A DNA stretch of 40,607 nt from Cellvibrionales bacterium UBA7375 (GCA_949487135.1 CATAJQ010000043.1:1-40607), one strand, 5' to 3'; numbered from the stretch's first letter, positions 27,116 through 37,588 are shown. Translations and numbers: made by a program. Notes: a model not told the origin generated them from the sequence alone.

Positions 27116-27518
27116 TTTTACAATTTCTCCTGCAAAATCACTTCTCTTTTTTGATCTTACTGCAGTTGCTCTGGTGTTAGTCATGCTGATAATCATTCCA
27201 ATTATCTTCAGCGTTAAGCTTATTGCTATTATTTTAGTGGTCTGGTACGGCCAAGTAACAATGGCTAATTTTAAGCGGGCACCAGCAGATCAACTGCAGT
27301 TTCAGCCCGAAACTGAGCAATGGATATTGAATGGGGAAAAGGTTTATTTACAAACTCAGCAATTTTTGACGCGAAACTTACTGGTAATGAATTTTTATGC
27401 CGAGACCGGCGCTAGATTGAGTCAAGTAATACCCATAGACTCAATGTCCAGAACTCAACATATACGCCTGCGGAAACTAATGATTGCTTGGTCAAAAAAC
27501 CCTAATCGCGGTGAATAA
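27090..27518 (+). CDS. CptA/YgfX-like membrane protein
   Basis: The 142 residues have two adjacent membrane segments (about 18-40 and 43-56) and a soluble C-terminal part with a conserved-looking [11 protein letters not shown] stretch. This is the topology of YgfX/CptA. Position supports it: it overlaps sdhE by 26 nt exactly where ygfX lies in E. coli. YgfX has been described as a toxin affecting FtsZ and MreB, with SdhE proposed as antitoxin; that role is debated. Its 3' end overlaps the convergent nadB by 17 nt. Confidence 0.7.
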   Translation: MQVESGPNSFTISPAKSLLFFDLTAVALVLVMLIIIPIIFSVKLIAIILVVWYGQVTMANFKRAPADQLQFQPETEQWILNGEKVYLQTQQFLTRNLLVMNFYAETGARLSQVIPIDSMSRTQHIRLRKLMIAWSKNPNRGE

Positions 27519-29124
27519 CAACATCCTGACCGGCAAAATTAATCGGTACCATAATGGTGTCTCTAGCCACAGGCGATAGCTCAGGGTAATCCACGGTAAA
27601 GTGAAGCCCGCGGCTTTCTTTGCGCTGTTGCGCGCAGCGAATAATCAGTTCAGACACAGTGGCTAAATTGCGCAATTCAAGAAGATCACGTGAGATTTTA
27701 TAGTTGCTGTAATACTCCTGAATTTCATTGAGCAAAAGTTTAACCCTATGATGGGCGCGCTCAAGTCGTTTGTCAGTGCGAACAATGCCCACATAGTCCC
27801 ACATAAAGCGACGCAGCTCGTCCCAATTGTGTGATATAACTACATCTTCATCAGAGCTATTGACGCGTGATTCATCCCAGTCTTGAATTAAATCAGGGGC
27901 ATTAATCGAAGTGATATTGGCATTGATATTTTTAGCCGCCGCCTGGGCATATACCAAGCATTCTAGCAGTGAGTTACTTGCCATTCGGTTAGCCCCATGC
28001 AGGCCAGTAAAGGCGGTTTCACCAATCGCATAAAGATTCTTCAAGTCAGTTTGACCCTGCTTATCAACCACTACGCCGCCACAGGTGTAGTGGGCCGCCG
28101 GTACCACGGGAATCGGCTCTTTAGTGATATCTATATTAAACTCGAGACAGGTTTTATAAACGGTTGGGAAGTGCTCGGTAATAAAGTCCGCCGGCTTGTG
28201 ACTAATATCCAAATAAACACAGTCACAACCAAGACGCTTCATTTCAAAGTCTATAGCTCGCGCCACAACATCTCTGGGTGCCAGTTCACCGTCGGCATGA
28301 AATTTATCCATAAAGCGTGAACCATCGGAGAGCTTCAGTACTGCGCCTTCACCGCGAAGAGCCTCAGTAATCAATGATGATTTTGCTTTGGGATGGTACA
28401 GGCAGGTCGGGTGAAATTGGTTAAATTCTAAATTTGCTACGCGACAGCCGCGACGCCAAGCCATTGCCAAGCCATCACCGCTAGCGCCATCTGGATTGCT
28501 GGTGAAGAGATAGGCCTTGCTGGCACCGCCCGAAGCGAGAACCACTGTTTTAGCTTGAAATAGCGTTACCTGTGAAGTCTCAATATCTAGTAAATAAGCG
28601 CCATTACAACGTATTTTGCGCGAGTTATTATCCGCTTGGGTTACCAGATCAACAGCGCAGTGATGTTCATAAATATCAATATTATCTCTAGCGATGACTT
28701 GATCGACTAGAGTCGTGGTTACCGCTTTTCCAGTCGCATCTGCAGAATGCAGTATGCGTCGATGACTATGACCGCCTTCTTGGGTTAAATGGTAATGAAC
28801 CTGATCGGAATCGAGCGTAAAATCCACGCCCTGTTCAATCAACCATTTTACCGCTGAGGGGCCATTTTCAACCACATAGCGAACACTGTCTTCATGGCAC
28901 AGGCCGGCACCGGCAATCAAGGTATCCTTAACATGCGCCTCAGCGCTATCATCCTTATCAAAAACAGCGGCAATCCCACCTTGAGCAAGCCATGAGGCGC
29001 CACCTTTAAGGGTTGATTTGCTGATCAGTGCTACATTGAGGTGCTGGTCTAGCTGAAGCGCCAAGGTAAGTCCTGCAGCGCCGCTACCGATTACCAAGAC
29101 ATCATAGAAATTGTTTTTGATCAT
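27502..29124 (-). CDS. nadB: L-aspartate oxidase
   Basis: NadB oxidises L-aspartate to iminoaspartate with FAD, the first step of de novo NAD synthesis; quinolinate synthase (NadA) then acts. The 540 residues contain the FAD dinucleotide fold [13 protein letters not shown] (11-23), [49 protein letters not shown] and [18 protein letters not shown], which together separate NadB from SdhA/FrdA. It is divergent from rpoE, an arrangement shared with Pseudomonas and E. coli. Confidence 0.96.
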   Translation of the reverse strand: MIKNNFYDVLVIGSGAAGLTLALQLDQHLNVALISKSTLKGGASWLAQGGIAAVFDKDDSAEAHVKDTLIAGAGLCHEDSVRYVVENGPSAVKWLIEQGVDFTLDSDQVHYHLTQEGGHSHRRILHSADATGKAVTTTLVDQVIARDNIDIYEHHCAVDLVTQADNNSRKIRCNGAYLLDIETSQVTLFQAKTVVLASGGASKAYLFTSNPDGASGDGLAMAWRRGCRVANLEFNQFHPTCLYHPKAKSSLITEALRGEGAVLKLSDGSRFMDKFHADGELAPRDVVARAIDFEMKRLGCDCVYLDISHKPADFITEHFPTVYKTCLEFNIDITKEPIPVVPAAHYTCGGVVVDKQGQTDLKNLYAIGETAFTGLHGANRMASNSLLECLVYAQAAAKNINANITSINAPDLIQDWDESRVNSSDEDVVISHNWDELRRFMWDYVGIVRTDKRLERAHHRVKLLLNEIQEYYSNYKISRDLLELRNLATVSELIIRCAQQRKESRGLHFTVDYPELSPVARDTIMVPINFAGQDVVIHRD

Positions 29125-29298
29125 TAATAAACCGCATATAATAAAACTAACGTGATAGTATAATATGAGATGCCCAGTGACTACGGCAATTTGTATAAAT
29201 CTGTTAGATTAAATCGCAAACGCGGGATATCTAAGCCGATGAAACTGTTAATACGTAATAGTGCGCACTGTAGCCCAGAATAAGATAACGGATTTTTA

Positions 29299-29889
29299 AT
29301 GAAGGAACACAATTCAGAGCCAACAGATCACCAATTAGTTTTGCGGGTGCAAAAGGGTGATAAAAGAGCCTTTGACCTTCTGGTGCTAAAATATCAATAC
29401 AAATTACAAGCCATTGTTGGACGTTTTATACGCGATACCGACGAAGTCGCTGATGTCACTCAAGAAGCATTTATTAAAGCCTACAAGGCACTGCCCAAAT
29501 TTCGTGGCGATAGTCAGTTCTTCACCTGGCTGTATAGAATCGCCATCAATACGGCAAAAAATTACCTAGTGTCTAAAAGTCGTCGACCTGCTAACACCGA
29601 TATCGATGTCGAAGACGCTCAACAATTTTCCAATAATGACAAGCTAATTGATGAGGCTACGCCTGAAAATACGATAATGACCGAAGAGCTAGCCACTATT
29701 ATCAAGAATGGCCTAAGCGCCTTGCCTGAAGATTTGCGTACCGCTTTAACCTTGCGAGAATTTGAAGGGATGAGTTATGAAGATATTGCTGCCGTTATGG
29801 ATTGCCCAGTGGGTACCGTAAGATCAAGGATATTCAGGGCTCGAGAGTTCTTGGATGAGCGAGTTTTGGCGGTGGATAATAAAAATTGA
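29299..29889 (+). CDS. rpoE: Extracytoplasmic-stress sigma factor RpoE (AlgU)
   Basis: This ECF sigma factor directs RNA polymerase to envelope-stress genes. The 196 residues have region 2 (DEVADVTQEAFIKAYKALPKFRGDSQFFTWLYRIAINTAKNYL, about 52-94) and region 4 (LPEDLRTALTLREFEGMSYEDIAAVMDCPVGTVRSRIFRAREFL, about 140-185), closely like E. coli RpoE and Pseudomonas AlgU. The rseA anti-sigma gene follows by 83 nt. I could not find a convincing sigma-E promoter (GAACTT-N16-TCTGA type) in the 174 nt upstream, so autoregulation is not shown by the sequence. Confidence 0.95.
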   Translation: MKEHNSEPTDHQLVLRVQKGDKRAFDLLVLKYQYKLQAIVGRFIRDTDEVADVTQEAFIKAYKALPKFRGDSQFFTWLYRIAINTAKNYLVSKSRRPANTDIDVEDAQQFSNNDKLIDEATPENTIMTEELATIIKNGLSALPEDLRTALTLREFEGMSYEDIAAVMDCPVGTVRSRIFRAREFLDERVLAVDNKN

Positions 29890-29972
29890 ACCTTTTGCAA
29901 CCCTATGGGTCTTAAGGGTAAGGATTTTAGATTGTGTGTTTTAATCTGGGTTTTAAATGATGAGGAAATTGT

Positions 29973-30647
29973 ATGAGCGAGAGTAAACAGCGTCTTACAG
30001 AATCAGTGTCTGCACTGGTCGATGGTGAGGTTAGCGAGCTTGAGTTGCATCGTATTCTCAAAGAGTTAGCGCTCGAGGGCTCTAGCGATCCAGCCGATTT
30101 AACCGATCAGGCTATTGCCAATAAATGGTCTAGATATAACCTTACCTCTCAGGCTATGGCCAATACACCCTTGGCTGGCAGAGATATTTCTCAATCCGTA
30201 TCAGCTGCTATAGCTAATGAAAAAACCTACAGCAACAATTTTATACAGCAATTTATTCAGGCTAAGTCAGTAGGTCGTTTTGCTGTAGCTGCCAGCGTTG
30301 CCTTTATGGCTATTATCGGCGTTCAGCAACTTAATAACGTCAGCCCAATGAAAAATGAGACTTTTCAAACAGCAGGCTCTTCTGAAAATTCTGTGGACCA
30401 GCTTCAACGACCAGCGAATCAATTTCCCACTGGCTTTCAGCCGATGATTGAAGCGCGTACGGTCAATGCCGGCGGGGCATTCAAAACCTCACAACAACCC
30501 GCTAAACTAATCAAGTTATATGTTCCTTCGACGGATGCAAAAGCAAGCCAATTAGGTTTAAAGTCGACTTCTGTCGAAGATCGAGCTATATCAGAGCCCA
30601 AAACTGACGAAAATAAGCTTTTACCTAAAGAATCTATCGCTAAGTAA
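29973..30647 (+). CDS. rseA: Anti-sigma-E factor RseA (MucA)
   Basis: RseA spans the inner membrane and holds RpoE inactive until it is cut by DegS and RseP-type proteases. The 224 residues start with the sigma-binding domain (about 1-85: LTESVSALVDGEVSELELHRIL). A short membrane helix is at about 101-118 (GRFAVAASVAFMAIIGVQ, very like MucA), followed by a periplasmic part of about 100 residues. The periplasmic part normally binds RseB/MucB, but no rseB gene follows here. Confidence 0.9.
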   Translation: MSESKQRLTESVSALVDGEVSELELHRILKELALEGSSDPADLTDQAIANKWSRYNLTSQAMANTPLAGRDISQSVSAAIANEKTYSNNFIQQFIQAKSVGRFAVAASVAFMAIIGVQQLNNVSPMKNETFQTAGSSENSVDQLQRPANQFPTGFQPMIEARTVNAGGAFKTSQQPAKLIKLYVPSTDAKASQLGLKSTSVEDRAISEPKTDENKLLPKESIAK

Positions 30648-30754
30648 ACCTGTGGCTGTTGTTCTGGTTGTCAATCGGATACTGCTTGCTAGAAGTTTTT
30701 AATAGGCTAAGCTAAACTTTACGTATTAAATACATATTTAAAAGAGATTCATCA

Positions 30755-31210
30755 ATGATTCTTGAGACAGCTACTGTAACTGCCATAGAAAACGATGCCC
30801 TATGGGTTGAAGCAGTGCAAAAATCGGCATGTGAGACCTGTACTGCGCAAAAAGGCTGTGGTACTGCTGTGCTCTCCAAGTTAACCGGCAGAACTAGCCG
30901 CTTGCGGGTGCTAAAATCTCAGGACAGTACTCAGGGATATAGGGTTGGTCAGCAAGTCACTATAGCTATACCTGAAGATGTTGTGGTGCTGGCCTCTGTT
31001 TGCGCCTACCTTGTTCCTCTTGGAGCTAGTCTGATCGGTTTATGGCTGATGAGCTCAAGTGATGCGATGAGTGTTTTAGGTGCAGTGTTAGGGCTCGCTG
31101 GCGGTGGCGGTTTAGTCAGTATGCTCAATGTCAAACTTCGCAATGATCCAGGCTTTAACCCAGTGTTATTTGAAGCAAATGCTGTTCAGGAATCTTTGAG
31201 TCTTTCTTAG
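30755..31210 (+). CDS. rseC: RseC/MucC family inner-membrane regulator
   Basis: RseC/MucC proteins modulate sigma-E activity and reducing (SoxR) systems. The 151 residues have an N-terminal cytoplasmic part with the cysteine motif CETCTAQKGCG (Cys26, Cys29, Cys35). Two membrane helices (about 77-97 and 102-122) follow, and the tail is short. The gene lies 107 nt after rseA, where rseB would be expected first, and 26 nt before the mucD start. Confidence 0.88.
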   Translation: MILETATVTAIENDALWVEAVQKSACETCTAQKGCGTAVLSKLTGRTSRLRVLKSQDSTQGYRVGQQVTIAIPEDVVVLASVCAYLVPLGASLIGLWLMSSSDAMSVLGAVLGLAGGGGLVSMLNVKLRNDPGFNPVLFEANAVQESLSLS

Positions 31211-31236
31211 TTTAATTGTGGTTTGGAGATCGTTCT

Positions 31237-32598
31237 GTGTTTAAAAGTTTGTTGACCTACGTTATTGCTATTGTTGTTCTTTCACCGTCGGCGCATGCGA
31301 CACTGCCAGATTTTGCCAAGTTGGTGGAACAGGTATCACCCTCTGTGGTAAAAATAAATACGGTTAGTATTTCAGAGCAGCAATCCTCACAACAAATTCC
31401 GGATATTTTCAGAGAGCTCTTTGAATATGGCAATCCGCCAAGATCACCGTCACAGAAGGTTCGTTCATCTGGCTCTGGTTTTGTGATTTCCCGCGATGGC
31501 TACATTTTAACCAATCACCATGTGGTTGATCAGGCACAAGAGATACAGGTGTTATTTTCTGATCGCAGCGAGTATGAAGCAACAATCATAGGCACAGATC
31601 GCCGATCAGATTTAGCGCTGTTAAAGATAAAAGCCAAAGGGTTGGATGTTCTTGAATTTGCCAACTCGGATAAATTAAAAGTGGGTGAATGGGTATTGGC
31701 TATAGGCTCTCCCTTTGGGCTGGATTACTCAGTCACGGCTGGCATTGTCAGTGCTAAGGGAAGAAGCTTGCCGACAGAGCAGGGAGAAAACTATGTACCC
31801 TTTATACAGACTGATGTGGCGATTAATCCTGGTAATTCAGGGGGTCCACTATTTAATTTAGAGGGCGAAGTGGTGGGTATTAACTCACAAATATTTTCAC
31901 GCTCGGGTGGGTCTATCGGATTGTCCTTTTCTATTCCCAGTAATGTGGCTCTCAGAGTCATAGAGCAGCTGAAAAATAGTGGTGTTGTAGAGCGCGGCTG
32001 GTTAGGGGTGGCCATCCAAGATGTAAACAAGGCGATTGCTCAATCATTGGAGTTGGATAAACCCAGAGGAGCGCTTATTAATGCTGTGGAGATAGATAGC
32101 CCGGCTGATAAGGGGGGTATCGAGCCAGGTGATGTTATTGTTGGTATCAATGGTCAAGATATTGTCGATGCTGATGATTTGCCACACCTGGTGGGTATGT
32201 TGGCGCCGGACACCAAAGCCAAGGTAGAAATTATTCGCAAAGGAAAGCGCAAAAGCCTTAGTGTAATTATTGGCGCCCTAGATGGTGACGAGATTGCTAT
32301 TGCAGAAACCAAAGAAAATAGTGATACATTAGGTCTCTCTGTGAAGTCGGTGGATCAAGATCAATTACGGGCGTTGAGGTTATCTGGCGGAGCCTTAGTG
32401 ACTGAGGTATTGGCGCAGTCACCAGCTGCACTTGCAGGAATAAAGCCTGGGGATATTCTTGTGCAGTTGGGTTACAGTCGTATTGATGATACGGATGAGT
32501 ATTTTCAAATTATTCAAGATCTGCCAAAGAACACACCTATTTTAGTGAGATTTTATCGCCAGGGTTGGGCTATCTCTAAAACCATTGTGATCCAATAA
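31237..32598 (+). CDS. mucD: Periplasmic serine protease MucD/DegP family
   Basis: This HtrA protease degrades misfolded periplasmic proteins and damps sigma-E signalling. I chose a GTG start at 31237 (453 residues), with GGAG 8 nt upstream, giving a signal peptide that ends SAHA. A TTG at 31216 is less likely. The catalytic triad is intact: His95 in TNHHVVD, Asp125 in RSDLALLKI and Ser201 in NPGNSGGPLF. Two PDZ domains follow (about 250-345 and 360-450, with GWLGV and GDIL motifs). Closing the rpoE operon is the Pseudomonas-like position. Confidence 0.94.
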   Translation: MFKSLLTYVIAIVVLSPSAHATLPDFAKLVEQVSPSVVKINTVSISEQQSSQQIPDIFRELFEYGNPPRSPSQKVRSSGSGFVISRDGYILTNHHVVDQAQEIQVLFSDRSEYEATIIGTDRRSDLALLKIKAKGLDVLEFANSDKLKVGEWVLAIGSPFGLDYSVTAGIVSAKGRSLPTEQGENYVPFIQTDVAINPGNSGGPLFNLEGEVVGINSQIFSRSGGSIGLSFSIPSNVALRVIEQLKNSGVVERGWLGVAIQDVNKAIAQSLELDKPRGALINAVEIDSPADKGGIEPGDVIVGINGQDIVDADDLPHLVGMLAPDTKAKVEIIRKGKRKSLSVIIGALDGDEIAIAETKENSDTLGLSVKSVDQDQLRALRLSGGALVTEVLAQSPAALAGIKPGDILVQLGYSRIDDTDEYFQIIQDLPKNTPILVRFYRQGWAISKTIVIQ

Positions 32599-32692
32599 TT
32601 TTATACTTGGATCTTTCAGATAGTGTTGTTTAGATGGTTTGTTTGATAGCGTCGGTGCTTGAAATAGGCTAAAATCCAACTCGCAAATTTTA

Positions 32693-34501
32693 ATGGCAGT
32701 AAATACCTTGTCCGATCTTAGTCATATTAGAAATTTTTCCATCATCGCCCATATTGACCACGGCAAATCGACCATTGCCGATCGGTTTATTCAGCTTTGC
32801 GGTGGCCTTAGTGAGCGCGAAATGGCGGCTCAAGTATTGGATTCAATGGATATCGAGCGCGAGCGCGGCATCACCATTAAAAGCCAAAGTGTTACCTTAC
32901 CTTTTAAAGCCAAGGACGGAAAAACCTACCAGCTTAACTTTATTGATACTCCTGGCCACGTGGACTTCACCTATGAAGTTTCTCGCTCTCTAGCGGCCTG
33001 TGAGGGTGCCTTATTGATTGTCGATGCCGCTCAGGGCGTTGAAGCCCAGTCAGTGGCCAACTGTTATACCGCTATTGCTCAGGGGCTAGAGGTTATTCCC
33101 GTATTGAACAAGATGGATTTGCCTCAGGCAGAGCCAGAAAAAGTGATCAATGAAATCGAAAATATTATCGGTATCGAAGCCACAGAGTCGGTTCGCTGTA
33201 GTGCTAAAACAGGTGAAGGAATCAGTGATATTCTCGAAGAGTTAGTTCTGCAGGTGCCGCCGCCAGAGGGTGATGTAGATGCACCATTGCAGGCATTAAT
33301 TATTGATTCATGGTTTGATAATTATCTGGGTGTTGTGTCCCTAGTTCGTGTTGTACAGGGTACTTTGCAGGTTAAAGATAAAATCATGGCCAAGTCACTT
33401 GGCAAGTCACATGTGGTAGATAGTGTTGGCGTATTTACTCCCAAGCGCAATCCAACCGGCGTGCTTAAAGCTGGTGAAGTTGGCTTTATGGTCGCGGGTA
33501 TTAAAGATATTTTGGGTGCCCCTGTGGGTGACACCATTACGCATATGAGTAGCTCTGAGGCAGAGGCATTGCCGGGCTTTCAAAAAATAAAGCCACAGGT
33601 CTATGCCGGTATGTTTCCTGTAGACTCCGATGACTTTGAAGATTTCCGTGAGGCATTGGCCAAATTAGCGGTTAATGATGCCTCACTATTTTATGAGCCT
33701 GAAAGTTCAGATGCACTGGGTTTTGGCTTCCGTTGTGGCTTCCTTGGAATGCTGCATATGGAGATTATTCAGGAGCGTTTAGAGAGAGAATATGATCTTG
33801 ATCTAATTACTACGGCGCCTACAGTAGTCTATGAGATTGTGACTAATAAGGCTGAAACGCTGTATATCTCCAACCCTTCTAATCTGCCGGATCCAGCTGC
33901 TATTGATGAAATGCGCGAGCCCATTTGTGAAGCCAATATTCTGGTGCCAAAAGACTATGTGGGCAATGTGATTGCCCTCTGTGTTGAAAAGCGCGGCATA
34001 CAAAAAGATATGCAGTTTATTGGTGGTCAGGTTTCGTTAAGCTATGACTTGCCGATGAGTGAAGTAGTTATGGATTTCTTTGATCGACTAAAATCCGTCA
34101 GCCGTGGTTTTGCCTCACTGGATTACAGCTTTACTCGTTTTCAGGCGGCTTCATTGGTTAAGCTAGATATCCTTATCAACGGCGATAAGGTCGATGCACT
34201 GGCGGCTATTATTCATCGCGATCACGCGGTGCAAAAGGGCCGTAGTTTGGCTGAGAAGATGAAAGAATTAATTCCTCGACAGATGTTTGATGTTGCTATT
34301 CAAGCAGCGGTTGGTGGTAGTATTGTGGCGCGAACTACGGTGAAGGCATTGCGTAAAAATGTGACTGCCAAATGTTACGGTGGTGATGTTACACGTAAGA
34401 AAAAATTGCTAGAAAAGCAGAAAGCCGGTAAAAAACGTATGAAGCAGGTAGGGCGTGTGGAAATCCCACAGGATGCCTTCCTTGCTGTACTAAAGACTTA
34501 G
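32693..34501 (+). CDS. lepA: Elongation factor 4 (LepA)
   Basis: LepA is a ribosome-dependent GTPase related to EF-G, involved in back-translocation and ribosome assembly. The 602 residues show G1 AHIDHGKST (19-27), G3 DTPGHVD and G4 NKMDLP, then the EF-G-like domains II, III and V, and the LepA-specific C-terminal domain ([31 protein letters not shown]). The order lepA-lepB-rnc-era-recO is conserved in proteobacteria. Confidence 0.97.
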   Translation: MAVNTLSDLSHIRNFSIIAHIDHGKSTIADRFIQLCGGLSEREMAAQVLDSMDIERERGITIKSQSVTLPFKAKDGKTYQLNFIDTPGHVDFTYEVSRSLAACEGALLIVDAAQGVEAQSVANCYTAIAQGLEVIPVLNKMDLPQAEPEKVINEIENIIGIEATESVRCSAKTGEGISDILEELVLQVPPPEGDVDAPLQALIIDSWFDNYLGVVSLVRVVQGTLQVKDKIMAKSLGKSHVVDSVGVFTPKRNPTGVLKAGEVGFMVAGIKDILGAPVGDTITHMSSSEAEALPGFQKIKPQVYAGMFPVDSDDFEDFREALAKLAVNDASLFYEPESSDALGFGFRCGFLGMLHMEIIQERLEREYDLDLITTAPTVVYEIVTNKAETLYISNPSNLPDPAAIDEMREPICEANILVPKDYVGNVIALCVEKRGIQKDMQFIGGQVSLSYDLPMSEVVMDFFDRLKSVSRGFASLDYSFTRFQAASLVKLDILINGDKVDALAAIIHRDHAVQKGRSLAEKMKELIPRQMFDVAIQAAVGGSIVARTTVKALRKNVTAKCYGGDVTRKKKLLEKQKAGKKRMKQVGRVEIPQDAFLAVLKT

Positions 34502-34528
34502 TGAGCAAACCACAGGGAGCGCCTGATT

Positions 34529-35260
34529 TTGGATTTCAATTTTGAGTTAATTCTTACAGTAATCTTTTTGCTCTGCGGCCTATGCTGGCTAATGAATAAA
34601 TCGATTCGTGCCAATGAAGACTCGCTGATTGGTTTTCTTGCTTCTCTCGCACCCGTACTCGGTTTTGTATTGGTACTACGCTCATTTGTGGCCGAACCCT
34701 TTCAGATCCCGTCTAAATCCATGGAGCCAACCCTCAAAGTAGGCGATTACATTCTGGTCAATAAATGGATTTACGGGGTAAGATTGCCGGTTTTACATAC
34801 TAAAATATTCGATGTATCTGAGCCTCAACGCGGTGATGTAATGGTGTTTTATCCACCTCATCAAGACCGATATTTTATTAAGCGTGTGATTGGTTTGCCC
34901 GGTGATAAAATTAACCTCATCAAGGGGCAGTTATTTATGAATGGTGAAAAGATGGTGCAACAGCCCTATCTTGACGAGCCTGCGGCACCCAGATCTGTGG
35001 TTATGATGGAAGATTTAGGCGATACCGAGCATCTAATGCAAAGGCGTAATCTGCCTACGCGCTTAAGTCTAAATTACTCTGCGACAGTACCCGCTGGTCA
35101 TTATTTTATGATGGGCGATAACCGGGATAATTCCAGTGATAGCCGAGTTTGGGGCCCAGTTCCCGAAAGCCGAATTGTGGGTAAAGCATTTGCACGATGG
35201 ATGTTTTGGGATAGCATTACAAGCCTTCCCAGTTTTGAGCGCGCAGGTAAAATCCAATGA
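34529..35260 (+). CDS. lepB: Signal peptidase I
   Basis: LepB cleaves signal peptides from exported proteins at the outer face of the inner membrane. The 243 residues have two membrane segments (about 5-22 and 34-52). The catalytic Ser64 lies in PSKSMEPTL and Lys118 in YFIKRVIGLPGD, with MMGDNRDNSSDSRVWG further on. The start is TTG at 34529, with GGGAG 9 nt upstream. It should process the signal peptides of the GH3, MucD and cytochrome proteins in this window; BamD would need LspA instead. Confidence 0.95.
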   Translation: MDFNFELILTVIFLLCGLCWLMNKSIRANEDSLIGFLASLAPVLGFVLVLRSFVAEPFQIPSKSMEPTLKVGDYILVNKWIYGVRLPVLHTKIFDVSEPQRGDVMVFYPPHQDRYFIKRVIGLPGDKINLIKGQLFMNGEKMVQQPYLDEPAAPRSVVMMEDLGDTEHLMQRRNLPTRLSLNYSATVPAGHYFMMGDNRDNSSDSRVWGPVPESRIVGKAFARWMFWDSITSLPSFERAGKIQ

Positions 35261-35276
35261 TTATTAGCGTCTACTC

Positions 35277-35963
35277 ATGATTGCTAACGTCGGTATTAAG
35301 CAACTGCAACAGCGAATAGACTATCAATTTCGCGACCCAGAGTTACTAAAGTTAGCCCTTTCTCACCGCAGTTGTGGTGCCAAAAATAATGAACGTTTGG
35401 AGTTTCTTGGTGATTCGATTTTAAGTCTTATTATCAGCGATTTCCTATACCAAAAGTTTCCTGATTCACGAGAGGGCGTTCTCAGTCGTATGCGTTCCCA
35501 GATTGTGCGTGCAGAGTCACTGGCTGAAGTCGCTAGAAGACTAGATCTAGGTTCTGAGCTACTACTGGGGCAGGGAGAAATGAAAAGCGGTGGACACCGG
35601 CGCGATTCAATTTTAGGTGATACGGTTGAGGCGCTAATCGGCGCAATTTACTTAGATTCCAATCTCGATGAAGCACGACGCTGTGTTCTCAACTGGTTTA
35701 AAGATCTACTGAGTATTGCCGACGAGGCAAAGCCGGCTAAAGATGCCAAAACAACGCTGCAAGAATTTTTACAGCAACGCGGCCATGCACTGCCTCAATA
35801 CAGAGTGATTGAAACCGGTGGAGAAGCTCACAGCCGGTTATTTACCGTAAGTTGTAAAATAGACTTATTAGACCGAGAATTTACTGCGACTGCCAGCAGT
35901 AGACGTAAAGCAGAACAGATGGTGGCTGAGAAATTCTTAGCCACATTAGAGATAGAGCATTGA
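35277..35963 (+). CDS. rnc: Ribonuclease III
   Basis: RNase III cuts double-stranded RNA, processing rRNA precursors and regulating mRNAs. The 228 residues have the signature ERLEFLGDS (39-47) and the acidic [14 protein letters not shown] segment of the endonuclease domain. The double-stranded RNA-binding domain is about 155-225 ([40 protein letters not shown]). Its TGA stop overlaps the TTG start of era (TTGA). Confidence 0.96.
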   Translation: MIANVGIKQLQQRIDYQFRDPELLKLALSHRSCGAKNNERLEFLGDSILSLIISDFLYQKFPDSREGVLSRMRSQIVRAESLAEVARRLDLGSELLLGQGEMKSGGHRRDSILGDTVEALIGAIYLDSNLDEARRCVLNWFKDLLSIADEAKPAKDAKTTLQEFLQQRGHALPQYRVIETGGEAHSRLFTVSCKIDLLDREFTATASSRRKAEQMVAEKFLATLEIEH

Positions 35964-36859
35964 CTGATACTAAACAATTTTGTGGCTATGTCGCCATTGT
36001 GGGCCGGCCTAACGTTGGCAAATCCACTCTACTCAATCATTTATTGGGTCAAAAGTTGTGTATTACTTCGCGTAAGCCACAGACCACAAGGCATACGCTG
36101 TTAGGCATTAAAACCGAAGAAAACTATCAGACTATCTATGTAGATACTCCAGGTATCCACACCAACCAAGAACGCGCCATTAACCGCGTAATGAATCGCT
36201 CTGCCGCCAGTGTGATTGCCGATGTAGATGCGGTGGTATTTGTATTGGATAGATTTGAATGGAGTGAAGCTGATGAGTATGTGGCGCGCCAATTAAGTCA
36301 GTCATCAGCCCCAGTTTTAGTGGTAATCAACAAAGTCGATATGATTGAAGATAAAGACGCTATTTTGCCGCATATAGGATTCTTAAAAAGCAAGGTACAG
36401 GCCGACCAATATATTCCACTCTCAGCCTTGCGCAAAACCAATATTGAAGTGCTCGAGGATAAATTAAATACCTTCATTCCTGAGAACACCCATGTGTTCC
36501 CAGATGATCAAATTACTGATCGCAGTGAGCGTTTTTTGGCCGCCGAAATTGTGCGTGAAAAAATTACCCGCCAACTGGGCGCTGAATTACCCTATCAGGT
36601 GACGGTAGAAATCGAAGAGTTTCGCGTTGAGCCAAAAGTTACCCATATCAGCGCGCTAATTTTGGTCGAGCGCGAAGGGCAAAAGAAAATCATTATTGGT
36701 ACCAGTGGCGAGCGACTTAAAAAAATTGGTCAACAGGCACGCGCCGATATGGAATCATTACTGGATTGCAAAGTAATGCTTAAAACTTGGGTTAAGGTAC
36801 GAAGTGGTTGGTCAGACGATGAAAGAGCACTTCGCAGCCTGGGCTACACAGACGAGTAA
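35960..36859 (+). CDS. era: GTPase Era
   Basis: Era binds the 3' end of 16S rRNA through a KH domain and couples small-subunit maturation to growth. The 299 residues show G1 [10 protein letters not shown] (14-23), the effector region [10 protein letters not shown]3 DTPGIH, G4 NKVD and the C-terminal KH domain (about 205-290: [21 protein letters not shown]). The start is a TTG overlapping the rnc stop codon by 4 nt, so translation is probably coupled. There is no alternative ATG before the P-loop. Confidence 0.96.
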   Translation: MTDTKQFCGYVAIVGRPNVGKSTLLNHLLGQKLCITSRKPQTTRHTLLGIKTEENYQTIYVDTPGIHTNQERAINRVMNRSAASVIADVDAVVFVLDRFEWSEADEYVARQLSQSSAPVLVVINKVDMIEDKDAILPHIGFLKSKVQADQYIPLSALRKTNIEVLEDKLNTFIPENTHVFPDDQITDRSERFLAAEIVREKITRQLGAELPYQVTVEIEEFRVEPKVTHISALILVEREGQKKIIIGTSGERLKKIGQQARADMESLLDCKVMLKTWVKVRSGWSDDERALRSLGYTDE

Positions 36860-36865
36860 CAGGCT

Positions 36866-37588
36866 ATGCGAGTTGAGTCTGAACCCGGATTTATTCTTCA
36901 TACCATTCCCTATCGCGAAACTAGCTTGCTGGTGGATATCTTTACCCTAAACTATGGGCGTCTTCGCTGTGTGGCTAAGGGCTTTCGCAAACCCAATAAA
37001 AAAGGCATCGCCAAAACCCTTTTCCCCTATACCGAGCATCATTTTCAATGGCAGGGACGCGGGGAGTTAAAAACTCTAATTAAGGCTGACCCTATTCAAG
37101 CACCAGTGTTTCTGGCCCAAGAATCACTTTTTATTGGTCTTTATATCAACGAATTGTTGTATAAATTATTACATCAGAATGACCCCCATCAGCCGCTGTA
37201 TAATTTTTATCATCAATTTATGTCCCACTTGTCAGCCTCAGGCTTGGATCAGGCTGAATTAAGACGTTTTGAGATGCTATTGCTAGAAGAGTTAGGCTAC
37301 GGCTTGGTGCTAGACGCAGACGCTGAAACTGGGCAGGCAGTAAATCCAGAGCATTTGTATTATTATATTCCTGATCAAGGGCTTAAATTGTTACAGGTTC
37401 AAACTGCAGATAGTTCTAGAGCTATACTAGGTGCTGATATTATGGCGCTGAGTCAGGGTCAATTTGAACAGCCATCTGTGCTTAGAGTGGCCAAGCAGTT
37501 AACCCGTCAGGTGATTGATTTTTATCTGGATGGTAAACAACTAAATAGCCGCGAACTGTATCGCCAACACCTTTTAAATAGCCAATAA
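36866..37588 (+). CDS. recO: DNA repair protein RecO
   Basis: RecO helps RecR load RecA onto SSB-coated DNA in the RecF pathway. The 240 residues begin with an OB-fold (GFILHTIPYRETSLLVDIFT, about 8-75), then a helical domain with GLYINELLYKLL and FEMLLLEELGYGL. No zinc-binding cysteine set is present, as usual in gammaproteobacteria. It follows era by 6 nt. recJ is also in this window. Confidence 0.93.
   Translation: MRVESEPGFILHTIPYRETSLLVDIFTLNYGRLRCVAKGFRKPNKKGIAKTLFPYTEHHFQWQGRGELKTLIKADPIQAPVFLAQESLFIGLYINELLYKLLHQNDPHQPLYNFYHQFMSHLSASGLDQAELRRFEMLLLEELGYGLVLDADAETGQAVNPEHLYYYIPDQGLKLLQVQTADSSRAILGADIMALSQGQFEQPSVLRVAKQLTRQVIDFYLDGKQLNSRELYRQHLLNSQ

Noticed and set aside
27997-28320. 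Plus-strand 107-codon ORF inside nadB
   Set aside because: Antisense shadow of the conserved nadB core; no ribosome-binding site or recognised domain.
29221-29298. Possible sigma-E promoter before rpoE (GATGAAACTG region near 29239)
   Set aside because: The -35 does not match GAACTT well, and no TCTGA-like -10 lies at the right distance.
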